In this document: positions 36,521-44,012 of the stretch, in pieces
Numbering within the stretch: the first letter of the stretch is position 1
Layout: the number at the start of each line of letters is the position of its first letter
NCBI RefSeq assembly: GCF_001264245.1
Contig: NZ_CP011339.1
Span: forward strand, 620,001-684,000
Reading direction: 5' to 3'
Source of the DNA: Microcystis panniformis FACHB-1757
GTDB taxonomy: Bacteria; Cyanobacteriota; Cyanobacteriia; Cyanobacteriales; Microcystaceae
Length of the DNA: 64,000 bases
Notes under the pieces: generated by a model
What the model was told of the DNA's origin: nothing
Databases searched by the model: none
Seen by the model: the letters and a program-made list of their open reading frames with translations, nothing else
Translations under genes and position numbers: made by a program

Positions 36521-36949
36521 CTGGACTTCCCCCATACATAAATACTATAAAATTAACAAAACCCTTACTGCAGGTCGCTTCTAAGAAAAAATTGAAAAGA
36601 GGCTACTGGGTACATTTTTCACTTGAAAATGGCTGTACCGTTGACTGTATCTGGAGTAGAGCGATTCCGTAGAGTTGGCTGTATAGTGATCGCTAACCTG
36701 ATTTTAACAGATAGTGTCATTAATCTCTAGAGTAAGGGATTCGCTCTGTAGCCATGTTTTTGCTGGTTTTCTGCCCCAAAACAAGCTATAATGGTCTAAA
36801 GGTCAAATTTGAAAATTTTTGCCTCAAACCCTATCTGCGTAAGAACTTCAGGATTTTGTGTCCAGTAGTTCATTGGTATTGTATTGCTTGAACTCAGGCT
36901 CTGTAAGACTTTTAGCCATAGCTAGTATGTTTATACGGGGGAAGTCCAG
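36521..36949. mobile_element. 429-bp non-coding element, copy 2
   Basis: Same ends and length as copy 1 (11590). The 6-bp duplication GAATAT is at 36515-36520 and 36950-36955. It differs from copy 1 at scattered single bases only. Confidence 0.9.
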
Positions 36950-37055
36950 GAATATCATCTGAATTATACTTGGATTTTCCTACAATAGGCATTCCAAAAG
37001 TATAAATTATGTGTTATTATATCTGTAAATCATATACGCTTTTGAGCTATTCGTA

Positions 37056-37913
37056 ATGTTATTGAGCAAATTATCTCATAAAATTGTGACAAAAATTCAC
37101 AGTGTCACATTGCAGAAAAAAATTATCAGTGTTTATAAAAATACGGAAAACCCCAAATCGGCTATCTTTTACACCACTCATAAATGCGCTTCGAGTTTTG
37201 TGCCTCAATTATTTAGTGTAATCTTGAAAAATTCTGATTATGAATTGGTGGACTATGCTGGAGCCATCTGGCATTTGGGAAATAAATTTAATTTAGGCAC
37301 TCCTCACATCGATTGTCTCCAAAATTTCCTAGAAAAATCCTACAGCGACCTTTATTCTCTTCATGGTAAAATATATGGGCCGCAAAGAGTTCCTTTGGAT
37401 TTTCCCGGTAGAGATAAGTTTAAAAATATTTTCTTTCTCAGAGATCCAAGAGACGTGCTTATCTCTGCTTATTTTTCCTTTGCTTTTACCCATCCTGAAC
37501 CTCTGAACGATATTAGTAGGAAGGAGTTTCTTGAAAGAAGGAAAAGACTACAAGAACAGGGGATAGATCAATATGTTCTGGAAGAATCGAAGACTTGGGC
37601 AGTACCTTTGTACGACAAATACAAGCATCTTCGAGATACTGCTCAAAACTCTATTTATTTAAAATATGACTTTTTCACGGCTCAAACCCCAGAATTTATT
37701 GAGAGAATTGCCGAATTTTTAGAATTAAATCCTTCTCAAGAAGAAATTGCTCGATTAACGACAAAAGCTAACCCAGTTCAAAAGATAGAGGTTATGAAAC
37801 ATCAGCGTTCTGGTAAAACTGGTCAATATCTAGAAAAGTTACATCCAGATACAGTGGATAAACTCGATCATATTCTAGCAGAAGTTTTATCTGACTGGGA
37901 ATTTCCTCTGTAA
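37056..37913 (+). CDS. Sulfotransferase domain protein
   Basis: A 285-residue sulfotransferase. The 5'-PAPS loop is the variant AIFYTTHKCASSFVPQLFSVIL (about 36-57, Lys-Cys-Ala-Ser-Ser in place of KSGTTW). The 3'-phosphate motif FKNIFFLRDPRDVLISAYFSFAF is canonical (about 122-144), and a C-terminal HQRSGKTGQYLEKL (about 250) corresponds to the PAPS-closing segment. It is a different branch from the two at 27761 and 28732. An AT-rich leader downstream of the 429-bp element probably carries its promoter. Confidence 0.85.
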   Translation: MLLSKLSHKIVTKIHSVTLQKKIISVYKNTENPKSAIFYTTHKCASSFVPQLFSVILKNSDYELVDYAGAIWHLGNKFNLGTPHIDCLQNFLEKSYSDLYSLHGKIYGPQRVPLDFPGRDKFKNIFFLRDPRDVLISAYFSFAFTHPEPLNDISRKEFLERRKRLQEQGIDQYVLEESKTWAVPLYDKYKHLRDTAQNSIYLKYDFFTAQTPEFIERIAEFLELNPSQEEIARLTTKANPVQKIEVMKHQRSGKTGQYLEKLHPDTVDKLDHILAEVLSDWEFPL

Positions 37914-37957
37914 TTCAACGATCCTTGGCTTTTTTTAAACTAAAAGTTTCAGAGTGT

Positions 37958-38053
37958 TACGGCGGATTCATGTTTGTTCTGGTACATTTTTCACGCCGAA
38001 AGGCTTATCCAATAAGGATTTGTCTGTGCCAGATGGATAGAGTAACCGCCGTA
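37958..38053. repeat. Inverted repeat TACGGCGG...CCGCCGTA
   Basis: An 8-bp exact inverted repeat 96 bp apart in the gap before the GT4 gene. It could be a small element or a structured leader; no duplication of the flanks is evident. Confidence 0.4.
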
Positions 38054-38164
38054 TTAGTTGAAAATTAAAGTCTTGATATCCGTAACATTAACTTTATTGA
38101 CTTTGATAAATACCGCTCTTAGAATAAGGAAAACTATGTAAATAGAAAAGATGTTATTTAAATT

Positions 38165-39436
38165 ATGAAAGTATGTTTACTAAGTAATTCTGATAGTCAA
38201 GGAGGGGCTTTTATAGCCGCTCATCGTCTGCATAAAGGGTTACATCGGATCAGTGTAGCAGCGACTATGCTAGTTAATGATAAAACGACTGATGACTATA
38301 CTGTTTTATCGCCAGCAAGTAAATTAATGAAGGGATGGACAAAGCTAATACCTACTGTTGATCACTTGCCCTTGTCATTATATTCTCAAAGAGAGAGAAC
38401 ACCTTATTCTATCCAATGGCTTCCCGATCGCCTTGTTTCTAGAGTAGCCCAAATTAGTCCAGATATTATTAACTTACACTGGATTAATGCCGGGTTTTTA
38501 CAAATTGAAACCCTAGCCAAATTTAAGCAACCTCTTGTTTGGACGGCTCACGATATGTGGCCTTTTACGGGTGGTTGTCATTATAGTGGAGAATGTGATC
38601 GCTATACCCAATCCTGTGGTCATTGTCCTCAACTAAAAAGTCAGCAAGATGGGGATATTTCTCGTTGGGTTTGGTGGCGAAAAGCCAAAGCTTGGAAAAA
38701 TCTCAATCTGACTATTGTTACCCCCAGTCAATGGTTAGCAGATTGCGCTAGAAATAGTTCTCTATTTCAGGATTTACGGATAGAAGTAATTGCCAATGGC
38801 TTAGATATTCAAAAGTATAAACCAATCGAGAAAAACACTGCTCGCCATCTCTTAGGATTACCCCAAGATAAACAGCTTATTCTCTTCGGTGCTATGACGG
38901 CAACAAGCGATAACCGAAAAGGGTTTCATCTGCTGCTACCTGCTATAAAAAAACTTAGTCAGGGGGAAATATGGCAGCATAAATTAGAGTTAGTGGTCTT
39001 CGGTGCCTCTGAACCGATTAATCCGCCTGATTTTGGACTGAAAACCCATTATTTAGGCAGATTAAATGATGATATTTCCCTAGCTTTAGTCTATGCCGCC
39101 GCCGATATTTTTGTTGCTCCCTCAATTGAGGATAATCTTCCCAATACAGTCATGGAAGCTCTCGCCTGTGCCACTCCCTCTGTGGCCTTTAAAATTGGTG
39201 GAATGCCTGATATGATCGAACATCAAGAGAATGGTTATCTGGCCAAACCCTTCGAGGTGGAGGACTTGGCAAGCGGAATTAATTGGGTATTAGAAGATAG
39301 AGAAAGGTATAACAAATTGTGTATTCAGGCAAGGCAAAAAGTGGAGCAAGAATTTACTTTAGAGTTACAGGCAGAAAAATATTTAGAGTTATACAGTGAT
39401 ATCTTGAGCAAGAGCAATAATACATTTAGGCTATAA
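38165..39436 (+). CDS. Glycosyltransferase family 4 protein
   Basis: A 423-residue GT-B glycosyltransferase. The N-terminal domain has MKVCLLSNSDSQGGAFIAAHRLHKGL; INLHWINAGFL and WTAHDMWPFTGGCHYSGECDRY...CGHCPQL (about 115-155) is the cysteine-containing segment typical of this GT4 subgroup. The C-terminal domain has LILFGAMTATSDNRKGFHLLL and the EX7E region VAPSIEDNLPNTVMEALACATPSVAFKIGGMPD. The last seven codons (NNTFRL and the stop) lie inside a 400-bp direct repeat that reappears at 40632, so the C-terminus may have been altered by the duplication. Confidence 0.92.
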   Translation: MKVCLLSNSDSQGGAFIAAHRLHKGLHRISVAATMLVNDKTTDDYTVLSPASKLMKGWTKLIPTVDHLPLSLYSQRERTPYSIQWLPDRLVSRVAQISPDIINLHWINAGFLQIETLAKFKQPLVWTAHDMWPFTGGCHYSGECDRYTQSCGHCPQLKSQQDGDISRWVWWRKAKAWKNLNLTIVTPSQWLADCARNSSLFQDLRIEVIANGLDIQKYKPIEKNTARHLLGLPQDKQLILFGAMTATSDNRKGFHLLLPAIKKLSQGEIWQHKLELVVFGASEPINPPDFGLKTHYLGRLNDDISLALVYAAADIFVAPSIEDNLPNTVMEALACATPSVAFKIGGMPDMIEHQENGYLAKPFEVEDLASGINWVLEDRERYNKLCIQARQKVEQEFTLELQAEKYLELYSDILSKSNNTFRL

Positions 39437-39812
39437 TGACCATAATATTTTGCCCCTGTCTGAATTCTAGCGGCTAGATATTTTCCCTAGTGCTAGAGGA
39501 AAAATCCCCATAAGTCTAGTCACCAGCGTAGCTACCATGACTTCAACTATTGCCCCTTCTCGACTTTCACTGCCCACCCAAGATGAATTGCCCTGCGATG
39601 ACGGCGTTCCCATGGAAACCCAACGACATAAACTCCAGATGGATATACTCATAGATACCTTGTTGCCCTGGTTAGCTGCTAGGGAAGATGGCTATGTAGG
39701 CGGCAATATGTTCGTTTATTTCAGCGCCGCACAGTTAAAAACCGAGGAATTTCGCGGTCCTGATTTTTTTGCTGTCCTGGGAGTTCCCAAAGCGGAAAGA
39801 AAAAGTTGGGTG
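39412..39812. repeat. Left copy of a 400-bp direct repeat
   Basis: Runs from GAGCAATAATACATTTAGG through the first 92 codons of a Uma2 gene and stops at GTTGGGTG. The right copy is 40632-41031. The toxin-antitoxin genes lie between the copies. Confidence 0.92.
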
Positions 39813-39827
39813 ACTACTCTATGGTAA
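39537..39827 (+). pseudogene. Uma2-family endonuclease, N-terminal duplicate
   Basis: The first 92 residues match the intact Uma2 protein at 40756 with one replacement (Thr for Asn), up to KAERKSWV, then a short unrelated tail TTLW. The catalytic core, which lies further on, is missing. It arose by the direct duplication described for 39412-39812. Confidence 0.85.
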
Positions 39828-39874
39828 AACATGAGCAAATTTATTTGTTGATATCCCTTCTCAAATAGTGCTAC

Positions 39875-39888
39875 ACTGTGTACACAGT
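39875..39888. promoter_or_regulatory. Perfect palindrome ACTGTGTACACAGT, likely TA operator
   Basis: A 14-bp exact palindrome 21 bases before the antitoxin start. Autoregulation by antitoxin binding to such a site is normal for type II modules, so this is the probable operator (inference). Confidence 0.6.
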
Positions 39889-39909
39889 ATGAACACAACG
39901 AGAGAGACT

Positions 39910-40203
39910 ATGGATAAGCATGACATTGAGAAAATTGGGGTGCGAGAATTTCGGAGCGAACTCCCTAAATACATATACGGTGAGACTCCCGTTGAGGTAC
40001 TACGTCACGGTCATACTGTTGGGTTCTATTTCCCGGTTAAACAGGGGAGTAAAAGCGCAGATATCGCTGCCTTACAAGCGGTGGCCGCTCAATTTGAGTA
40101 TCTGTTAAGTCAAAAGGGAATTTCCGAAGACGATATTGTTCGTGAGTTTCGTCAGATGCGTGAAGCTGACAGAACAAATCAGAGAAAGGATTTGGACAAG
40201 TGA
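39910..40203 (+). CDS. Antitoxin, Phd/YefM-like
   Basis: A 97-residue protein. The N-terminal part KIGVREFRSELPKYI...TPVEVLRHGHTVGFYFPV has the Phd/YefM pattern (a VREFR-x-xLPKY helix and a strand ending GxYxP) used for DNA binding and repression. The C-terminal helix (AALQAVAAQFEYLLSQKGIS...EFRQMREADRTNQ) would wrap the toxin. ATG at 39910 is preferred for its GAGAGA ribosome site; two upstream Met codons overlap the operator palindrome. It overlaps the toxin start by four bases, so translation is coupled. Confidence 0.75.
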   Translation: MDKHDIEKIGVREFRSELPKYIYGETPVEVLRHGHTVGFYFPVKQGSKSADIAALQAVAAQFEYLLSQKGISEDDIVREFRQMREADRTNQRKDLDK

Positions 40204-40640
40204 GACTCAAATTCGTCGTTCTCGACGCTAATATCATCATAAGAAGTGTATTTGGGGTGAAGGTGGCGAGGTTGATGCAATCTGTCGGCGACAACGCTTG
40301 TTTTCTAACTCCCGATGTCTGTCTTGATGATGCACAAGAATACATTCCCAAAATAGCGGCTTCCAAAGGACTTGATCTGGCACTTGTTAGAGAAGGATTC
40401 GGCCGCGTGTCGAACATTGTAGAGGTTGTGCCAGCTTCGCTCTATAGTCAACATCAATCAGAGGCCATAAAACGCATAAAACAAAGAGATCTTGATGACT
40501 GGCCGATTTTAGCAACCGCCCTTCTTTTTAACTGCCCGATTTGGACGGAAGATCAAGATTTCTTTGGAACAGGGGTTCCAACTTGGACATCAGATAGAGT
40601 CCACTTATATTTCCATTCAGAAGAGAAGAATGAGCAATAA
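40200..40640 (+). CDS. PIN-domain toxin
   Basis: A 146-residue PIN-domain protein, expected to be an RNA-cutting type II toxin held in check by the upstream antitoxin. The acidic catalytic residues are visible: VLDANIIIRSVFG (first Asp, near 9), TPDVCLDDAQEYI (near 40), QRDLDDWPILATALLFNCPIWTEDQDFFGTG (the DxDW and TEDxDF Asp residues, about 98-127). The start is GTG, overlapping the antitoxin TGA. Its last codons GAGCAATAA are part of the right-hand direct repeat. Confidence 0.82.
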   Translation: MRLKFVVLDANIIIRSVFGVKVARLMQSVGDNACFLTPDVCLDDAQEYIPKIAASKGLDLALVREGFGRVSNIVEVVPASLYSQHQSEAIKRIKQRDLDDWPILATALLFNCPIWTEDQDFFGTGVPTWTSDRVHLYFHSEEKNEQ

Positions 40641-41031
40641 TACATTTAGGCTATAATTGCCGTGATGTTTTGCCCCATCTCAATTCTAGCCCCTAGATAT
40701 TTTCCCCAATGCTAGAGGAAAAAGCTCCTTAAGTCTGATCACCAGCGTGACTCCGATGACTTCAACTATTGCCCCTTCTCGACTTTCACTGCCCACCCAA
40801 GATGAATTGCCCTGCGATGACGGCGTTCCCATGGAAACCCAACGACATAAACTCCAGATGGATATACTCATAGATACCTTGTTGCCCTGGTTAGCTGCTA
40901 GGGAAGATGGCTATGTAGGCGGCAATATGTTCGTTTATTTCAGCGCCGCACAGTTAAAAAACGAGGAATTTCGCGGTCCCGATTTCTTTGCCGTCCTGGG
41001 GGTTCCCAAAGCGGAAAGAAAAAGTTGGGTG
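40632..41031. repeat. Right copy of a 400-bp direct repeat
   Basis: Matches 39412-39812 with scattered differences that are more frequent upstream of the Uma2 start than within it. Exact recombination between the two copies would remove both toxin and antitoxin. Confidence 0.92.
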
Positions 41032-41556
41032 GTTTGGCAAGAGGGGAAAGCTCCCGATGTGGTTATCGAACTCCTTTCCGAAAGTACCGCTCCACAGGAT
41101 AAAACTGAAAAGAAAGCAATCTATCAAGACCGTTTGCGAGTGCCAGAATATTTCTGGTACGATCCCTTTAATCCTGAAGACTGGGCGGGTTTTATCCTTA
41201 GAGACGGCAACTACGAGCCATTATCTCTAGAGATGGGAGAAAGATTTTTCAGTCAAAGGCTGGGTTTGTCCTTGGTACGCTGGCAAGGGGAGTATAAGGG
41301 AGTCGAGGCAGTTTGGCTGCGTTGGGCGACTTTTGCCGGCGATTTACTGCCCACGGAGTCAGAGCTAACTGAACAAGAGAGAATGCGGGCTGAACAAGAG
41401 AGAATGCGGGCTGAACAGGAAAGAATGCGGGCCCAACAGGAAAGAATGCGGGCCGAACAGGAAAGAATGCGGGCCCAACAGGAAAAAATGCGGGCTGAGG
41501 ATTTGGAAGCATTGCTTCAACGCTATCGAGAGCGTTTTGGAGATTTGCCAGAATAA
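40756..41556 (+). CDS. Uma2-family (DUF820) restriction-endonuclease-like protein with heptad tail
   Basis: A 266-residue protein of a family that is hugely expanded in cyanobacteria and has a restriction-endonuclease-like fold. Family blocks: GNMFVYFSAAQLKNEEFRGPDFFAVLGVPK (about 57-86, containing PDFF), VVWQEGKAPDVVIELLSESTAPQDKTEKKAIYQ (about 93-126, the E-x-S and K catalytic region) and EYFWYDP. The end is six tandem heptads of the type EQERMRA/QQERMRA (about 207-250), predicted coiled coil, encoded by a 21-bp DNA repeat. The start at 40756 is set by comparison with the duplicated copy at 39537. Function in the cell is unknown. Confidence 0.85.
   Translation: MTSTIAPSRLSLPTQDELPCDDGVPMETQRHKLQMDILIDTLLPWLAAREDGYVGGNMFVYFSAAQLKNEEFRGPDFFAVLGVPKAERKSWVVWQEGKAPDVVIELLSESTAPQDKTEKKAIYQDRLRVPEYFWYDPFNPEDWAGFILRDGNYEPLSLEMGERFFSQRLGLSLVRWQGEYKGVEAVWLRWATFAGDLLPTESELTEQERMRAEQERMRAEQERMRAQQERMRAEQERMRAQQEKMRAEDLEALLQRYRERFGDLPE
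41366..41500. repeat. 21-bp coding repeat (six units)
   Basis: Near-identical units GAACAGGAAAGAATGCGGGC encode E/QQERMRA heptads. Variable copy number between strains would be expected. Confidence 0.85.
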
Positions 41557-41919
41557 ATCTAGATGTTGACCGGCCAAAGTACAATAACTCTCCAGAAAGC
41601 TAATAGGATAGGAGCATCAAGCATAGACAACCAATAACCTTAGAAAACTCTTGTTCGCTTTCTGGTGTTAGCTGGTTAAAATTTTTCTTTACAAGAAGTT
41701 GATCATCGGGTAAGATGTACCCAATATACCCATTGAATCCGGTCTTGAACTGGTTGGTTAATTAAATTGCCCATTATGGGTGACAGGCTGCCGCATCAGT
41801 ATTTTGTCAAGATTTAATAGGAAACAACCAGCTAGTAATAGTTTGATCAAGGATGCCAGTTCCCAGTTGGCTTTGACGAAAAAACATGACAGTAAATATT
41901 AGTAGTGTAAAGGTTGACA
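41557..41919. other. 360-bp intergenic stretch
   Basis: No reading frame, repeat end or known RNA recognised. It presumably carries the promoter of the next gene. Confidence 0.4.
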
Positions 41920-42816
41920 ATGTTGAAAAAATTACTTAACCGTATGCAAACCGAACAGGGTAGAAAAAATATTAAATTTGCTCTAGCCAGACAAATATTC
42001 AATCCCCTCTTAAGAAATATTGGCTACACCCTAATTACTGACCATTTTTATCAGCCCATACCCAACCGTCAGGAAATTATGACATACGCGGGCAAAGAAA
42101 GGCCTCTTAGCTCAATTGAATGGCATCTAGACAAGCAAACTGAACTGGTTAAATATTTACTAGAAAAATATGCTTTAGAATTTAACAATAAAGAAATTTT
42201 TTCAGCATTTGGTTATTCCGAAGATAGTTCTGGTCTCATTAGTGGTGATGCAGAAGTCCTCTATGCTATGGTCAGAGAAAAAAAGCCGTCTCGGGTAATT
42301 GAAATTGGCTCGGGTGGTAGCACTAAAATTATCGCCGCAGCTTTGAGAATGAATTTTATAGAAAATTCCCAAAAATCACAACTGATCTCGATCGAGCCTT
42401 ATCCTCAAGATTTTTTAAAAGACTTTGCTAATGTTAGTAAATATTTTCTAGAATTTAGTTTGCTTAACCAGAAAGTAGAAGCCGTAGATTTGTCTGTTTT
42501 TGAATCCCTGCAAACCAATGATATTCTGTTCGTTGATTCTAGTCATGTATTTAAGTCTGGTAGTGATGTAGAGTTTGAATTTCTTCAAGTTTATCCCCGT
42601 TTACAAACAGGAGTCTTAGTTCATATTCACGATATATTTTTTCCCTATGATTATCCCATCGAATGGAATCTGAAAGAATCACGATACTGGAACGAGCAAT
42701 ACTTTTTAGAGACTTTTCTACAGTTCAATAAAAAGTTTGAAGTGTTGGCATCCTTATCTATGGTATCTTATTATAAGAATTCTGTGTTTCTTGAGAATAT
42801 CAATGCTTATAAGTAG
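41920..42816 (+). CDS. Class I SAM-dependent methyltransferase; stop codon from a MITE
   Basis: A 298-residue protein. SAM motif I is VIEIGSGGSTKIIAAAL (about 127-143), followed by LISIEPYPQDFL (motif II) and DILFVDSSHVFKSGSDVEFEFLQVYPRLQTGVLVHIHDIF (about 203-242), the Asp-containing layout of the Methyltransf_24 group. This suggests sugar O-methylation in the EPS pathway (inferred). The last codons TAT AAG TAG overlap MITE-A (from 42812): the TAG stop is inside the MITE end, so the natural tail has been replaced. Confidence 0.82.
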   Translation: MLKKLLNRMQTEQGRKNIKFALARQIFNPLLRNIGYTLITDHFYQPIPNRQEIMTYAGKERPLSSIEWHLDKQTELVKYLLEKYALEFNNKEIFSAFGYSEDSSGLISGDAEVLYAMVREKKPSRVIEIGSGGSTKIIAAALRMNFIENSQKSQLISIEPYPQDFLKDFANVSKYFLEFSLLNQKVEAVDLSVFESLQTNDILFVDSSHVFKSGSDVEFEFLQVYPRLQTGVLVHIHDIFFPYDYPIEWNLKESRYWNEQYFLETFLQFNKKFEVLASLSMVSYYKNSVFLENINAYK

Positions 42817-42902
42817 TCATGCAAAATTAATTACCTGCCCGATCGAGCTAAAACCCTTACGGGGCAATGATCGTCATGTGTAAATAATTTTGCCTAGGTA
42901 CT
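42812..42902. mobile_element. MITE-A copy 3, supplying a stop codon
   Basis: A 91-bp element with TA at 42810-42811 and 42903-42904. Its end AGTAG, read after TAT A, gives AAG TAG and ends the methyltransferase gene. Confidence 0.95.
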
Positions 42903-42968
42903 TAATAAAGATCGATTACCCGGTTCTTTCTGGATGATTGCTTAAAGATTACTCGCCCCTAAAAAACA

Positions 42969-43922
42969 ATGAAAATAATTAATCTCAATCATAACTTTTC
43001 CACGACTCGCAAGCTCACTTCTGATCCCCTACAATATCCAATATTATCTCCAGCAAATCTAGAACGCAAGGGAGAAGGAGGATTAAGAACAAAGGGATAT
43101 TTCAAGCACTCCTACGGGGAGACAAGTGAGTTATCGGAAAAATTTACAGTTCCTTTGGTTACTATTATAACGGTAGTTTTTAATGGAGAAAAGCACTTAG
43201 AGCAGACAATTCAGAGTATCATTAGCCAGACTTATGATAACGTGGAATATATCATCATAGACGGAGGTTCCACGGACGGTACAGTTGATATTATACGCAA
43301 GTATGAAGAAGTAATTGATTATTGGGTAAGCGAACCAGACGCAGGAATTTCTGACGCTATGAATAAAGGGATAAGTTTGGCGACAGGAATTCTAATTAAT
43401 CACTTACATGCAGGGGATAAATTTGCTGCTGACACAACCCTGTCGTCAGTGGTTTCATCTTATAATTCAGAAGGCTGGCGATGGTGTTTTGGTAATCAAC
43501 TATTGAGAAGTCACACAGATGATACTATAGTGGGTTGTTTCTGTCCCCCTAAATTTAGTCAAAAACTACTTCACATAGTAAATACAATTCCCCATCCAAC
43601 TGTTTTTTCTGAACGAGCTTTGATGGAAGAAGTAAATGGGTTTGACAATGATTATAAATGTGCTATGGATTACCATCTCTGGCTCAGATTCACTCAAGTA
43701 TCAAAACCCAAACAATTTGATTATGCCACTGCTGAATATTTACTGGGGGGTCGCTCCTCAGATGTAAAATTAGCCTTGAAGGAGGAGTTTAGAGCGAGAA
43801 GCGAGGTTTTAGAACAATCACCAATAGATAGACTAATATCTCTTGGCGTTGTATTAATTAGGTATTTAAAGAGGAAGTTGCGTATTACTACCTTTGTTAA
43901 GAATTTTGGTTCTTCGGTTTAG
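42969..43922 (+). CDS. Glycosyltransferase family 2 protein
   Basis: A 317-residue GT-A enzyme. PLVTIITVVFNGEKHLEQTIQSIISQTYDNVEYIIIDGGSTDGTVDIIRKY (about 60-112) is the nucleotide-sugar site, with YWVSEPDAGISDAMNKGISLATG (about 117-139) carrying the metal-binding Asp region, then NQLLRSH and PHPTVFSERALMEEVNGFD and the catalytic base region CAMDYHLWLRF. The first 58 residues are an unusual polar extension. Its final codons GGTTCTTCGGTTTAG equal the end of an ISL3-2/MITE-D terminal repeat, so the stop may derive from an old insertion. Confidence 0.9.
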   Translation: MKIINLNHNFSTTRKLTSDPLQYPILSPANLERKGEGGLRTKGYFKHSYGETSELSEKFTVPLVTIITVVFNGEKHLEQTIQSIISQTYDNVEYIIIDGGSTDGTVDIIRKYEEVIDYWVSEPDAGISDAMNKGISLATGILINHLHAGDKFAADTTLSSVVSSYNSEGWRWCFGNQLLRSHTDDTIVGCFCPPKFSQKLLHIVNTIPHPTVFSERALMEEVNGFDNDYKCAMDYHLWLRFTQVSKPKQFDYATAEYLLGGRSSDVKLALKEEFRARSEVLEQSPIDRLISLGVVLIRYLKRKLRITTFVKNFGSSV

Positions 43923-44012
43923 CTTATCAATAGTAGATGGTTAAGCATCATAAAGTACCGAAAGTCTATAATTGTCAACAAATAGAAGTATAAAATGTAA
44001 ATTATTATTCAT

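Noticed and set aside
36463..36672. A 69-residue frame across the left end of the 429-bp element
   Set aside because: It starts in the IS630-2 end and crosses into the element; copy 1 does not keep the start. Chance frame.
39537..41556. A defence island made of Uma2 plus toxin-antitoxin
   Set aside because: Uma2 proteins are abundant and scattered in cyanobacteria, and the duplication explains their presence next to the toxin-antitoxin. No restriction, CRISPR or abortive-infection partners are nearby.
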